From positions 1-22,877 of the forward strand of contig CAYHPW010000041.1 of the NCBI GenBank assembly GCA_964358645.1: a stretch of DNA of 22,877 nucleotides, in the 5' to 3' direction. Shown here piece by piece: positions 7,284 to 16,206 of this stretch. Under the pieces are notes generated by a model. That model did not search any database and was not told where the DNA came from. It saw only the letters and a program-made list of their open reading frames with translations. Positions within the stretch are counted from its first letter, which is position 1; each line of letters starts with the position of its first letter. This DNA comes from JBBTDV01 sp038042605. Its GTDB lineage: Bacteria > Bdellovibrionota > UBA1018. The translations under genes were made by a program, and so were the position numbers.

Positions 7284-8389
7284 CTGAAGAAGTTCTTTGG
7301 GAATGAAATTCCTGCTTCTTCAAGATCTTCGGTACATTTCGGTACCAAACCGCTCCATTTGAATTGGCCGCTAACGGTGTCGAATGAAAAAATATCCTGT
7401 AAGGTTATCATTTCTCCTTCCATCCCGGTTGCCTCTGAAATCGCGGCTACCCGCCTAGCGCCATCCCTATACCGCTTGACGTGTATAATGAAATCTATGG
7501 TACTGACGATTTGTTGTCTTACTGGTTTAAGCGGCATATCAATCCCAGCTAACATAATAAGGGTTTCAAGCCGTGACAACGCATCACGAGGTGAGTTTGC
7601 ATGGATGGTGGTCATAGATCCATCGTGACCTGTATTCATCGCTTGGAGCATATCAAAAGCCTCGCTCCTGCGGCATTCACCGACAATAATCCTATCTGGT
7701 CTCATCCTTAATGCATTTGCCACAAGATCCCGTGTAGTGACAGCTGCTGACGATGGTGTTTGCGGCTTTGTTTGTAAACGCACGTTATTTAAGTGCTGTA
7801 TAACCAGCTCGGGTGTGTCCTCTATAGTTACAATCCGTTCGTCAGCAGGGATGAGACTTGCCAAGGCATTTAAAAATGTTGTTTTCCCGCTGCCTGTTCC
7901 TCCAGAAATAAGCATATTCAGACGCCCTGTTACAGCTGTGCTTAAAAAATACGCTAATTTTTTTTCAAGCGAGTTGAACCTTACTAGGTCATCCAAAGTA
8001 AACCTACGATGCGGCAGCTTGCGAATCGTTATGCATGGCCCATCAATGGTGAGTGGGGTGCCAACCATATTGACACGTGATCCGTCTGGCAACATTACAT
8101 CCAGATAAGGATGATCGTATCCAAAAAGCCTGCCTGTAATATCAAGAATGTTACGAACTAGCTTGTTTAAATCCTCTATAGACAAAAATGCCACTCCTGG
8201 GTACATGAGCTTGCCGTTTTTTTCGACCATTATATTTCTTGTATCGTTGACCATGATGTCTGTTATTGACTCATCCTCCATGAACGGCTTTAAAATACCC
8301 ATATCCGGCATTTTTATTTCTTTTTTTCGTTGCCGGTCAATTGGCGGGGGTGTAATTCCCGGATCGGTTTTATCGTCATCATTAATCAT
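7280..8389 (-). CDS. cpaF: CpaF/TadA-family secretion ATPase, solitary
   Basis: This 369-residue hexameric ATPase is of the type II/IV secretion superfamily, as used by Tad/Flp pilus machines. It has an N-terminal domain typical of CpaF (ITDIMVN at 42-48; YLDVMLPDGSRVN at 95-107) and then an ATPase core: Walker A GGTGSGKT (163-170), Asp box VTIEDTPEL (187-195), Walker B RIIVGECR (233-240) and His box GHDGSMTTIHANSPRDAL (254-271). All catalytic elements are intact. The N-terminal extension is short compared with many CpaF proteins. AGGAAG nine bases upstream supports ATG 8389. No other tad/cpa gene (prepilin, CpaE, TadB, TadC, secretin) is present in the window; it stands alone between convergent and divergent neighbours. 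It may serve pilus genes elsewhere or act in another secretion process. Confidence 0.93.
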   Translation of the reverse strand: MINDDDKTDPGITPPPIDRQRKKEIKMPDMGILKPFMEDESITDIMVNDTRNIMVEKNGKLMYPGVAFLSIEDLNKLVRNILDITGRLFGYDHPYLDVMLPDGSRVNMVGTPLTIDGPCITIRKLPHRRFTLDDLVRFNSLEKKLAYFLSTAVTGRLNMLISGGTGSGKTTFLNALASLIPADERIVTIEDTPELVIQHLNNVRLQTKPQTPSSAAVTTRDLVANALRMRPDRIIVGECRRSEAFDMLQAMNTGHDGSMTTIHANSPRDALSRLETLIMLAGIDMPLKPVRQQIVSTIDFIIHVKRYRDGARRVAAISEATGMEGEMITLQDIFSFDTVSGQFKWSGLVPKCTEDLEEAGISFPKNFFS

Positions 8390-8457
8390 ATAAGTTTTCT
8401 TCCTAGTAGGATGATTTTCCGTTAATTTACAGATTCTAGCAAGGGCCGGATGATATT

Positions 8458-9441
8458 ATGAGCTTGAAGAAAATTACTTTTAAAACAACCAAGGCACATT
8501 CACAGATGAGATTGGACCAAGTCTTATCTGAAGAGTTACCTGCCAAGCTTGGCCAACCAGTTTCTAAATCAAGCATCCGTAAATTGATAGTCGCAGGTGC
8601 TGTTTATGTTGAAAAAAAACGGACCCGCATCGCATCACGCATAATCCCACCTCAAAGAATGATCAATATCTGGATTGATGAACATAAACTGTTCTCAAGC
8701 GGTCGGTGGCTTTTTCGCCCCTTTGATATGACTCAAGAGCATATATTATACGAAGACGAGTACATAATAGCGATTGATAAACCACCGCATTTACCAACAC
8801 AACCAACTTTAGACGAAGCAAGAGACAATTTATTTGCAGCGCTAAAGCGCTTCATTACTACGCGCGACAATATTGTTGAACCATATCTTGGTTTGCACCA
8901 TAGATTAGACAGAGATACCTCCGGCGTGATTATTTTCGCAAAACGACGTGAGGCGAATGCTGGTTTGTCCAGGATATTCTCCCAGCATGAAGCTGTGAAA
9001 GTTTATAATGCTCTCACCATAAAGCCTAAGCACGATACCGGTACATTACCGTCAGCATGGAGCGTAAAAAATTACATAAAAAGGTCTAACACCAGCGGCA
9101 AGAGAGGGCATTTCGTATCCACCAATTCTGGCGGTGATTACGCGCATACTGACTTTCAAATATTAGAAATATTAGCTGATGGGCTTTTGATAGAGGCGTT
9201 ACCCAAGACAGGGCGCACACATCAGATCAGGGTTCACCTTGCAGAAGCAGGGATCCCGATATTGGGTGATGAAAATTATGGTGGATCAGCCATGTTAAAA
9301 ATAGGACAGAATAAAATCGCACGCTTGATGTTGCATGCCATGAGCTTGACATTTTGCCACCCTGTAAATAAAACTGAGCTGACAATTCGAAGCCCTTTAC
9401 CTAGAGATTTTTTGCAGTGTCTTCAGGCTTTAAGAAAATGA
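8458..9441 (+). CDS. RluA-family RNA pseudouridine synthase with S4 domain
   Basis: This 327-residue cytoplasmic enzyme isomerises specific uridines in rRNA or tRNA. An S4 RNA-binding domain covers about 18-75 (RLDQVL; SSIRKLIVAGAVYV). The catalytic domain begins near 95 with LYEDEYIIAIDKPPHLP and contains HHRLDRDTSG (147-156), with D151 as the expected nucleophile. TGRTHQIRVHLA and GIPILGDENYGG follow, both conserved in the RluA/C/D group. Which uridine is modified cannot be told from the sequence. The ribosome binding site is weak. The stop overlaps the next ABC gene as ATGA (9438-9441), so translation of the exporter is probably coupled to this housekeeping-type gene, an unusual pairing. 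It diverges from cpaF across 68 bases with no clear promoter visible. Confidence 0.93.
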   Translation: MSLKKITFKTTKAHSQMRLDQVLSEELPAKLGQPVSKSSIRKLIVAGAVYVEKKRTRIASRIIPPQRMINIWIDEHKLFSSGRWLFRPFDMTQEHILYEDEYIIAIDKPPHLPTQPTLDEARDNLFAALKRFITTRDNIVEPYLGLHHRLDRDTSGVIIFAKRREANAGLSRIFSQHEAVKVYNALTIKPKHDTGTLPSAWSVKNYIKRSNTSGKRGHFVSTNSGGDYAHTDFQILEILADGLLIEALPKTGRTHQIRVHLAEAGIPILGDENYGGSAMLKIGQNKIARLMLHAMSLTFCHPVNKTELTIRSPLPRDFLQCLQALRK

Positions 9442-11345
9442 AAAATTTAATTTTATCAAATTGGCGAAGATTTCTAAATGAAAGTTCATTCATCCGCCAT
9501 TACCTGTGGAAGTATCGCACTTATGTTGGAGCAGGAATTTTTGCCCTCATAGTAGTAGACTTTATTGAGATCTTTCCACCCCTTTTTTTGAAGGAAGCTG
9601 TGGATATAGCTGTTGAGCGCCGCCCGGTTAAGGAGCTTTTAATCATAGCAGTTTGTTACTTTGGCGTTTCAATTGTTCAAGCTTTATGCAGATACGCATG
9701 GCGTATGTATCTTATCCGTGCTGGGGTATTTGCAGGCAGGGACCTCCGAGGAAAATTTTCGTGTCATCTTTTCGGTCTTTCAGCAAGTTTTTTTGATCGC
9801 TGGCGTGTTGGCGATATTATGTCGCTCGCTACTAGTGACATAGAAGCCGTGCGGATGGCTATAGGCACTGGTTTACTGGTTATGGCTGACGCACTTTTTT
9901 ATTTCCTCAGCATTCCTATAGCCATGTTCTGGCTGTCGCCAAAGCTTGCAATGTTGGCGTTTATTCCCCTGCCAATAATACCTTTGCTGGTTATGAGAAA
10001 TGAACGCGAAGTCCATTCTCGTTTTGAAAAGGTGCAGGAATCGTTAGGAAGGCTTTCAGCAATGACCCAAGAGTGTTTGAACGGTGTGCGGGTTACCAAA
10101 GCCTTCGCCAAAGAAGATGTCCAGATGAAGCGATTCCGTGATGCTGGTTTGGAGTTTGTAAATCTAAATTTGAAACTTGCGCGCGTTCAAAGTGCTTTCG
10201 GGCCTACCCTTGATTTCACGATGAGCCTTGGTTTGGTGCTGCTTCTCTTTATAGGTGGGCATGGGCTAATATTTAGTTCGTCATTTGCCGTTGGTCTCGG
10301 CACTTTTGTCGCCTTTCAAAGGTACATCCAGAAGATGATCTGGCCAATGGCTGCAATTGGTATGGCTGTAAGTTATTACCAAAGGGCCGTGTCCAGTTCT
10401 GGTAGGCTTAAGGAGGTATTTTCAGAATCCAGCGACATTATGCAAGCACTCGAGCCTGTTCTGCCTGCTGATCATGCGCCTGGTGGGAGGTGGAGAACAC
10501 GCGGAGAAGTTGAATTCAAGAATTTATCTTTTCGTTTCCCGACATCCAGAAGACACGGAAATGAAGTGTTGAAGTCCATAAATATTAAGATCGCAGCTGG
10601 AGAGCGTGTCGCATTCATTGGCACAATAGGTGCAGGAAAATCGGCATTACTTTCATTATTGCCGCGGCTTTATCCAGTCGGACCAGGCATGCTTTTTATA
10701 GATGGGATCGATGTTAATTTGTGGCCGATTGATGAACTTAGGCGCCAGGTCGGTTATGTAAGCCAAGATGTGTTTTTATTCAGTGAGACTGTAATTGAAA
10801 ACGTGGCCTTTGGTTTACAAGAATGGGCATCGCAACCTGGTGTTCTTTCTTCAATAGAAGAAGCTACACAACTAGCTTCTGTTCATGAAGATGTGATCGG
10901 TCTTTCAAAAGCTTACGAGACACGGCTTGGTGAACGCGGCGTAAATCTTTCCGGCGGACAAAAGCAGCGGTTGACCATCGCGCGTGCTTTGGTGAAAAAG
11001 CCGTCAGTTTTAGTGTTGGATGATGCATTGTCTTCCGTTGATGTTCATACGGAAGAAATTATTCTTGAAGGTTTGCGTGCCAGAGCTGGTCGTAATACCG
11101 AAGTCATCGCCGCGCACAGGATATCCACAATAATGGATGCGGACCGCATTGTTGTTCTTGAGGGAGGATTAGTTCGTCAAGTTGGCAATCATAGGCAATT
11201 GATGTCTGATTCAAGTGGAATTTATCGCTTATATTATGAACAGCAACGTCTAAAGGAAGATTTGGAAAATTACGAAGCCAAGCATGAGTATGTTGTGAAT
11301 GACGCTGGTCATAGCGGTGGCAGCGTATTAGGGGACAGGGTATGA
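9438..11345 (+). CDS. ABC exporter half-transporter A (heterodimeric, degenerate-site subunit)
   Basis: This 635-residue protein has an N-terminal six-helix ABC-exporter membrane domain (about 20-330) fused to a nucleotide-binding domain (about 355-600). NBD motifs, numbered from ATG 9438, are Walker A IGTIGAGKS (394-402), Q-loop YVSQDVFLFSETV (440-452), canonical LSGGQ (504-508), Walker B VLVLDD (524-529) and switch histidine H560. The residue after Walker B is D529 instead of the catalytic glutamate, as in the non-catalytic subunit of heterodimeric exporters (TmrAB, BmrCD, TM287/288). An in-frame GTG at 9417 is possible, but ATG 9438 makes an ATGA overlap with the RluA stop. Its own stop makes a second ATGA with the partner gene. 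The substrate, a lipid, drug or peptide, is not predictable. Confidence 0.92.
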   Translation: MKNLILSNWRRFLNESSFIRHYLWKYRTYVGAGIFALIVVDFIEIFPPLFLKEAVDIAVERRPVKELLIIAVCYFGVSIVQALCRYAWRMYLIRAGVFAGRDLRGKFSCHLFGLSASFFDRWRVGDIMSLATSDIEAVRMAIGTGLLVMADALFYFLSIPIAMFWLSPKLAMLAFIPLPIIPLLVMRNEREVHSRFEKVQESLGRLSAMTQECLNGVRVTKAFAKEDVQMKRFRDAGLEFVNLNLKLARVQSAFGPTLDFTMSLGLVLLLFIGGHGLIFSSSFAVGLGTFVAFQRYIQKMIWPMAAIGMAVSYYQRAVSSSGRLKEVFSESSDIMQALEPVLPADHAPGGRWRTRGEVEFKNLSFRFPTSRRHGNEVLKSINIKIAAGERVAFIGTIGAGKSALLSLLPRLYPVGPGMLFIDGIDVNLWPIDELRRQVGYVSQDVFLFSETVIENVAFGLQEWASQPGVLSSIEEATQLASVHEDVIGLSKAYETRLGERGVNLSGGQKQRLTIARALVKKPSVLVLDDALSSVDVHTEEIILEGLRARAGRNTEVIAAHRISTIMDADRIVVLEGGLVRQVGNHRQLMSDSSGIYRLYYEQQRLKEDLENYEAKHEYVVNDAGHSGGSVLGDRV

Positions 11346-13183
11346 CTGTAGGTGCGAAAAGCACATTAGAAAACTATCTTGACCAAGAAGAGCACGATTC
11401 AAACAAAGTGCGCGGCCATAGCATTAAAATATTATTGGGATATGTCCTTGTACATAAGTGGCATCTAATAATTGGACTGCTTATGATGTTTTTGAACACG
11501 TTTGCAGTATTGCTTGAGCCAAGGCTTTTTGGTTATGCAATTGATGAGGCTATATTACCAAAGGATTGGCTAAGACTGCGGCAGCTTGGCCTCATTTTTA
11601 CTATAGTCATAGCACTCAGGGTTGTCGGCGTTATTTTGCAGAATTACAGTTTTGAACTGCTTGGACAGAAGGTATCTCATGACTTGAGATGCCTGTTGTT
11701 TTCAAAGCTACAACGTTTGCCTATATCCATTCACGATAAAAACCCGGCGGGTAGATTTTTAACCAGGGTTATCAACGACACATCATCTCTAAGCGAAATG
11801 TTTTCAGCTGGTTTTATGTCTATGGCTGGAAATCTGTTAATAGTTAGTGGGATATTAGTTTGGTTACTTTTATTAGATTTTAAGTTGGGTCTTATTTCTG
11901 TTGGCATATTGCCGCTACTCATAGCGGCTTCCGTGTATTTCAGCAGACGACTTAAAATAGCTTATAGGGACGCGCGGAATAAACTTTCGGCATTGAATGC
12001 TTTTCTTGCTGAGAATCTGCTTGGCATTAGGGTGATTAACCTTTTTAACAGGCAGGCGCTTCACTCGTCGCGCTTTGACCGCATCAACCAGTGGTACGCG
12101 GATGCCCAGGTGGATTCGATCCGGATTTTCGCATTTTTCCAGCCGTCAATAACTTTGGCCTCTGGCGCCGCTATTGCGTTGGTGATCTGGTTTGGCGGGA
12201 AAAGTACAGCCGAAGGTTCACTCCAGCTTGGTGTATTAGTGGCTTATTTTTCGTATGTCCTGTCATTGTTTCAGCCGCTTAGGGAGATAGCCGATAAATG
12301 GAATATATTTCTTTCAGGAATGACTTCCGCAGAAAGGATTTTTTCAATTCTTGGTTGGCAAACAGAAGTGGATGCCGGCCTTGCCGAAACCAAAGCATTT
12401 CCCATCGCTGACGTAAAAGGCAAGATTGTTTTTGAGAATGTATGGTTTGCTTATGAAGAAGGACGTTGGATTTTCCGAGACCTTTCGCTGCAGATCAATC
12501 TGGGAGAGCACATAGCTCTAGTGGGTCATACAGGAGCCGGCAAAACCACGCTAATAAATTTACTGCTAAGATTTTATGAGCCACAAAAGGGACGAATCCT
12601 ACTGGACGGTAAGGACATTCGTGAATATGACAGGCGGTCGCTCAGGACTTCATTCGGTGTAGTACAACAGGACGTCTTTTTATTCTCCGGCAGCTTTAAT
12701 GACAATATAACTTTTTGGGATTTCAAGAGCGGGCGTAATAATAATGATTTGATGAATGATCTACGTCGAATCGGCCTTGATAACTTGATTACTACTAATG
12801 AAAATAAACTACAGGAAAGAGCATCAAACGTATCGATTGGCGAAAAACAAGTTTTAGCCTTTGCAAGAGCGTTAGCAATGCAGCCGAAAATTTGGATTTT
12901 AGATGAGGCTACATCCAATATGGACTCAACAACCGAAATGGTATTATTGGATGCCTTGAAAAAAGCCAGTAACGATAGGACGCTATTGATGATAGCACAC
13001 CGATTGGCTACGTTGAAATCAGCCGGACGCATTTTGGTTTTACACAAGGGAGTTTTGGTGGAAGACGGGAGACATTCGGATCTTGTCAACTCAGACGGCC
13101 TTTATTCGCGCCTATACAAATATCAAGTTGCACAGGAAGTTTCACGTAGTCGGTTTGATGAAACGGCTCGTGATACGATTTAG
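11342..13183 (+). CDS. ABC exporter half-transporter B (heterodimeric, catalytic-site subunit)
   Basis: This 613-residue protein is the partner of the preceding half-transporter. A membrane domain (about 28-335) has the usual exporter features, including NPAGRFLTRVINDT (134-147) and ENLLGIRVINLF (224-235). The nucleotide-binding domain has Walker A GHTGAGKT (395-402), Q-loop VVQQDVFLFSG (440-450), Walker B IWILDEATS (517-525) with catalytic E522, and switch histidine H553. Its signature reads VSIGEKQ (497-503) in place of LSGGQ. Paired with subunit A this gives one consensus ATP site (Walker motifs of B plus LSGGQ of A) and one degenerate site. ATG 11342 overlaps the upstream TGA. It ends 47 bases before the convergent glycosyltransferase gene, with no clear terminator between them. 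Confidence 0.92.
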   Translation: MTVGAKSTLENYLDQEEHDSNKVRGHSIKILLGYVLVHKWHLIIGLLMMFLNTFAVLLEPRLFGYAIDEAILPKDWLRLRQLGLIFTIVIALRVVGVILQNYSFELLGQKVSHDLRCLLFSKLQRLPISIHDKNPAGRFLTRVINDTSSLSEMFSAGFMSMAGNLLIVSGILVWLLLLDFKLGLISVGILPLLIAASVYFSRRLKIAYRDARNKLSALNAFLAENLLGIRVINLFNRQALHSSRFDRINQWYADAQVDSIRIFAFFQPSITLASGAAIALVIWFGGKSTAEGSLQLGVLVAYFSYVLSLFQPLREIADKWNIFLSGMTSAERIFSILGWQTEVDAGLAETKAFPIADVKGKIVFENVWFAYEEGRWIFRDLSLQINLGEHIALVGHTGAGKTTLINLLLRFYEPQKGRILLDGKDIREYDRRSLRTSFGVVQQDVFLFSGSFNDNITFWDFKSGRNNNDLMNDLRRIGLDNLITTNENKLQERASNVSIGEKQVLAFARALAMQPKIWILDEATSNMDSTTEMVLLDALKKASNDRTLLMIAHRLATLKSAGRILVLHKGVLVEDGRHSDLVNSDGLYSRLYKYQVAQEVSRSRFDETARDTI

Positions 13184-13230
13184 TTACAAGACATGCCGCA
13201 GGGTCAGCGCCTTCCTATCCTGGTCGGCGG

Positions 13231-14373
13231 TCACCTGCCGGCGAGAGTTTCCCTGTATACGTTTTCGTGCGCTTGAACCATTTTCTCTGCTGAGAAAAAA
13301 TTATTAAATCTTTCGCGGGCAGCAGTTCCCATTTTCTTAAGCAATGGTTTATCGGTCATCATTTTTTCTATGGCATGCGACAGAGCTTCTGAATCTCCTG
13401 GCTCAACTTGTAACCCGGTTATTCCGTCTTCATTGACAAAGCGAAATCCAGAGTCGACTCTTGTTGAAATTATTGGTTTTCCACAAGCCATTGCTTCCAC
13501 TACGGCCATTCCGAAGGCCTCATTCTTGGTCACAGAGGGCAAAACAACAAGTCGAGACGCATAGATATGGCTTACTACTTTTTTATGATCATGGATTTCA
13601 CCGAGGAAATGTATACGATCCGCCAATCCGTCATCTTTTACCCTTTGCTCGAGATCGGCTCTGAGAGGGCCTTCGCCTATGAGAACTGCGCGTATGGATT
13701 TGGTTTTGTTTAACGCATTAATAAGAACATCAAGGCCTTTGTACCCAACCATGCGTCCGAGATATAATATGAAATCGCCATACTGTCGGCGTATGTCCTC
13801 TGACAGTTCGGCGACCTCTGGCGTATATTCGAATGGTTGCTGTTCTATTCCGAACGGGATGATTTTACATTTCTCCTGGAAGTCATGAAGTACTGCGGAA
13901 AATTCTATATGGTAAGGTGTTGCAACAATAATTTTCCTGACTTTTCTAAGAAACATGCGCAACACGGGGAGGTAGGCCGGTAAAAGCAGGCGTTGCCTGA
14001 TCACGTCACTGTGATAGGTTACCACGATAGGTTTCCGCAGTGGCAAAAGCGCCAATGCGGCTTCGGCAAGGGGATTTGGCGAATGCATGTGCAATATGTC
14101 GGCCTGTTTCGATAATCTCAATATATGAAAAGGAAGCATCGGGGTGATTGGTTGTGAAAATAGCAGCCCCATCGACCAGGCTCTTGAGATCGTTACCCCG
14201 TTAATAGGTACATTATGTTCTACGATAGATTCCAACTTGTTTCGTGATGATGCGCAAAGCACGTTTACGGCGTAGCCACCTTTTTTAATCAGCCCTTCAG
14301 ACAGGGTTTTTACCACCGTCTCTATCCCACCAAGGTGTGGGTAATAAAATTTTCCGATCTGTAGAATTTTCAT
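13231..14373 (-). CDS. GT4-family glycosyltransferase (GT-B fold)
   Basis: This 380-residue retaining glycosyltransferase probably adds a sugar from a nucleotide donor to a lipid-linked or LPS glycan at the inner face of the membrane. The N-terminal domain starts MKILQIGKFYYPHLGGIETV, with the glycine-rich acceptor loop GGIE (15-18), and has VVTYHSD (117-123). The C-terminal donor domain has ILYLGRMVGYKGLDVLI (202-218), LIGEGPLR (231-238) and the EX7E motif E285-E293 within NEAFGMAVVEAMACGKPI, typical of GT4. Donor and acceptor cannot be assigned. It is the last gene of the leftward polysaccharide group, 28 bases after the methyltransferase gene. Its base composition resembles ugd and is less A+T-rich than the three genes upstream of it. 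Confidence 0.92.
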   Translation of the reverse strand: MKILQIGKFYYPHLGGIETVVKTLSEGLIKKGGYAVNVLCASSRNKLESIVEHNVPINGVTISRAWSMGLLFSQPITPMLPFHILRLSKQADILHMHSPNPLAEAALALLPLRKPIVVTYHSDVIRQRLLLPAYLPVLRMFLRKVRKIIVATPYHIEFSAVLHDFQEKCKIIPFGIEQQPFEYTPEVAELSEDIRRQYGDFILYLGRMVGYKGLDVLINALNKTKSIRAVLIGEGPLRADLEQRVKDDGLADRIHFLGEIHDHKKVVSHIYASRLVVLPSVTKNEAFGMAVVEAMACGKPIISTRVDSGFRFVNEDGITGLQVEPGDSEALSHAIEKMMTDKPLLKKMGTAARERFNNFFSAEKMVQAHENVYRETLAGR

Positions 14374-14401
14374 GAGTTAGTTATCTCGCTTATATCAAAT
14401 A

Positions 14402-15100
14402 TTACTTCTTTCCTTCTACAATTAGATAATGACCGAAATATCTAGAAAAAGGCAACTTAGCTGCAAAGGCATCCAATTTAAGCAAATATTTTGTTATTTT
14501 AAATGCATAAAACCGTGGTGGTATATGATGGCTAGTTTCTATGTTTACTTTCTTAAACCCTGCCTCCAAGCATAATTCGCGAATCTCCCGTATCATAAAA
14601 GCATGATATCCATCCCTTTCTGCTCCGCCTAAAAACCCTCCGAACTGTTTACGAATCTTTTTCATAATTTTTTCGCTGCTGTAATTTAATGTGATAAAGG
14701 ATCCGCCTGGTTTGATGGCATTATAGATGTTCTTAATCGCTTTTTTAAGCTGCTGCTGCCCTGAAATATGTTGTAAGACCTGGATTGAGATAACCTTATC
14801 AAAAGCTGGCAATCCAGCTGGTAATTCAGCAGTCAAATCAACTACGCCGGTTTTGATATTTGATATGCCCTTGCTCTTGATTTTTCCATCGAGTTCTTCG
14901 ATTCCTTCTTTTGAGAAATCGAAGGCATGTATTTCTTTAACTAAATTTGCTAACTCAAACGATAATCTTCCGTCTGCACACCCAGCATCCATGATCACAT
15001 CATGCTTGTCTGGTTTTAATATTCTAAAAATATTTTCTTTCTCGAGAGTGATAAAAGATTCACCCTTATAATTAAAATACCATGAGGTGTAATGCCGCAT
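14402..15100 (-). CDS. Class I SAM-dependent methyltransferase
   Basis: This 232-residue protein is a Rossmann-fold methyltransferase. Motif I VIMDAGCADGRLS (35-47) binds S-adenosylmethionine; IHAFDFSKEGI (57-67) is the acidic strand-2 region, and FDKVISIQVLQHI (100-112) matches the post-motif strand of the methyltransf_11/25 group. A strong ribosome binding site, AGGGGAAATT, directly precedes ATG 15100. The position between an acyltransferase and a GT4 enzyme suggests a sugar or glycolipid substrate, for example O-methylation of a surface glycan, but ubiquinone-type or other small substrates cannot be excluded. It is noticeably A+T-rich, like the acyltransferase and GT39-like genes upstream. 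Confidence 0.88.
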   Translation of the reverse strand: MRHYTSWYFNYKGESFITLEKENIFRILKPDKHDVIMDAGCADGRLSFELANLVKEIHAFDFSKEGIEELDGKIKSKGISNIKTGVVDLTAELPAGLPAFDKVISIQVLQHISGQQQLKKAIKNIYNAIKPGGSFITLNYSSEKIMKKIRKQFGGFLGGAERDGYHAFMIREIRELCLEAGFKKVNIETSHHIPPRFYAFKITKYLLKLDAFAAKLPFSRYFGHYLIVEGKK

Positions 15101-15126
15101 AATTTCCCCTTAATAAGTTTAAGGCT

Positions 15127-16206
15127 TTATTTTAACTTTTGGTATTGATATTTAAATTTTTTCCACGAAATAAATTTTGCAAAAATATGTAAATAATTAT
15201 TCATGACCCCAGATACTGTTGTTTCGATATATTTATTAACAGTATAAGAAAGAATGAGTACGCACACAATGGTGCTTGTTAAAATAAAATATTTATTTGC
15301 GGCATCTTGATATCGGTTGAAAATCATAAAACCTATATTTCCATGAATCAGGTATAACGGATAAGTTAGCGCACCAATGGTTAATAGCTTCTTATTGCTT
15401 AACCAGGCGGTTTTGCCAATGGACATCAGCAAAAATGTAATAAAAAAAACAAAGATGGTACAAGCTATAGCGAATTCTGAAAAATCAGTCCTAAAATATT
15501 TTTCTACAAACTGCACCCTAAACAAAGCACACTTAATCGATAATAGATAAGATATTGCTATTACCATAATTTTATATGCACTGATACCTTCCTTCCGTAT
15601 TAAATAAAACATCGCCCCTGCAATAAAATATGGAGACCAAGTCGGGAACAGGAGTGCTTGCACTATTCTTGGAATCCCGAATGTTAGTGTGATAATAGTG
15701 ATGGCCAGCCACGCGCCTAGGATATAATCGATATATTTCAATTTGTTTGCAGCAATAATAATAAAGATCAAAAAATAAAATCTAAGCTCAACAAGCAGGC
15801 TCCAGTAAACATCATCTATGTGTTTAATATTAAAATAGCCACTTAACATCGTCATATTGGTTATGTACTGGCCAGCGTTAACGCTGAATTTGGGAGCCCC
15901 TATACACAGAGTAACCACGGTTGTTAATGTCACCCCGACCCAAAAAGCTGGATATAGTCTGACTATCCGTGAGATTATAAAACCAACTAGATTTTTATTG
16001 AAAGCTGTCATTAAAATTACAAAGCCGCTGATCATAAAGAACAGGTCTACGCCAAGGTAACCGTATTTAAAAATTTGGGACAACGCAGGAAACGAGAGGG
16101 GACTCATGTCTTCAGCCGCATAACCCCTAAAAGTATAATGATATAGAACGACGCCGAAGGCGGCTATAAATCTGAATAAATCTATTTCATACAGTCTTCT
16201 TTGCAT
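15127..16206 (-). CDS. Acyltransferase 3 family membrane protein (OafA-like)
   Basis: This 359-residue polytopic membrane protein, with roughly ten hydrophobic helices, is of the acyltransferase 3 family, which O-acylates (often O-acetylates) LPS or exopolysaccharide sugars. The N-terminus has the family hallmark EIDLFRFIAAFGVVLYHY, with R12 and H23 in the expected positions, followed by GYLGVDLFFMISGFVI, another conserved block. A WSLLVELRFYF segment (near 135-145) matches the WSL-E-YF pattern of the family. The start at ATG 16206 overlaps the end of the GT39-like gene by 25 bases, so the two are likely cotranslated. The ribosome binding site is weak. There is no C-terminal SGNH domain. The sugar acceptor is unknown. 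Confidence 0.92.
   Translation of the reverse strand: MQRRLYEIDLFRFIAAFGVVLYHYTFRGYAAEDMSPLSFPALSQIFKYGYLGVDLFFMISGFVILMTAFNKNLVGFIISRIVRLYPAFWVGVTLTTVVTLCIGAPKFSVNAGQYITNMTMLSGYFNIKHIDDVYWSLLVELRFYFLIFIIIAANKLKYIDYILGAWLAITIITLTFGIPRIVQALLFPTWSPYFIAGAMFYLIRKEGISAYKIMVIAISYLLSIKCALFRVQFVEKYFRTDFSEFAIACTIFVFFITFLLMSIGKTAWLSNKKLLTIGALTYPLYLIHGNIGFMIFNRYQDAANKYFILTSTIVCVLILSYTVNKYIETTVSGVMNNYLHIFAKFISWKKFKYQYQKLK

Noticed and set aside
12574..13089. Antisense frame of 171 codons opposite the second ABC exporter NBD
   Set aside because: Long but a mirror of a conserved NBD coding region; Ser/Ile/Leu-rich shadow translation with no motif.
13184..13230. Possible bidirectional terminator between the exporter and GT4 genes
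   Set aside because: Only a four-pair CGGC/GCCG stem is visible and no T-run on either strand.
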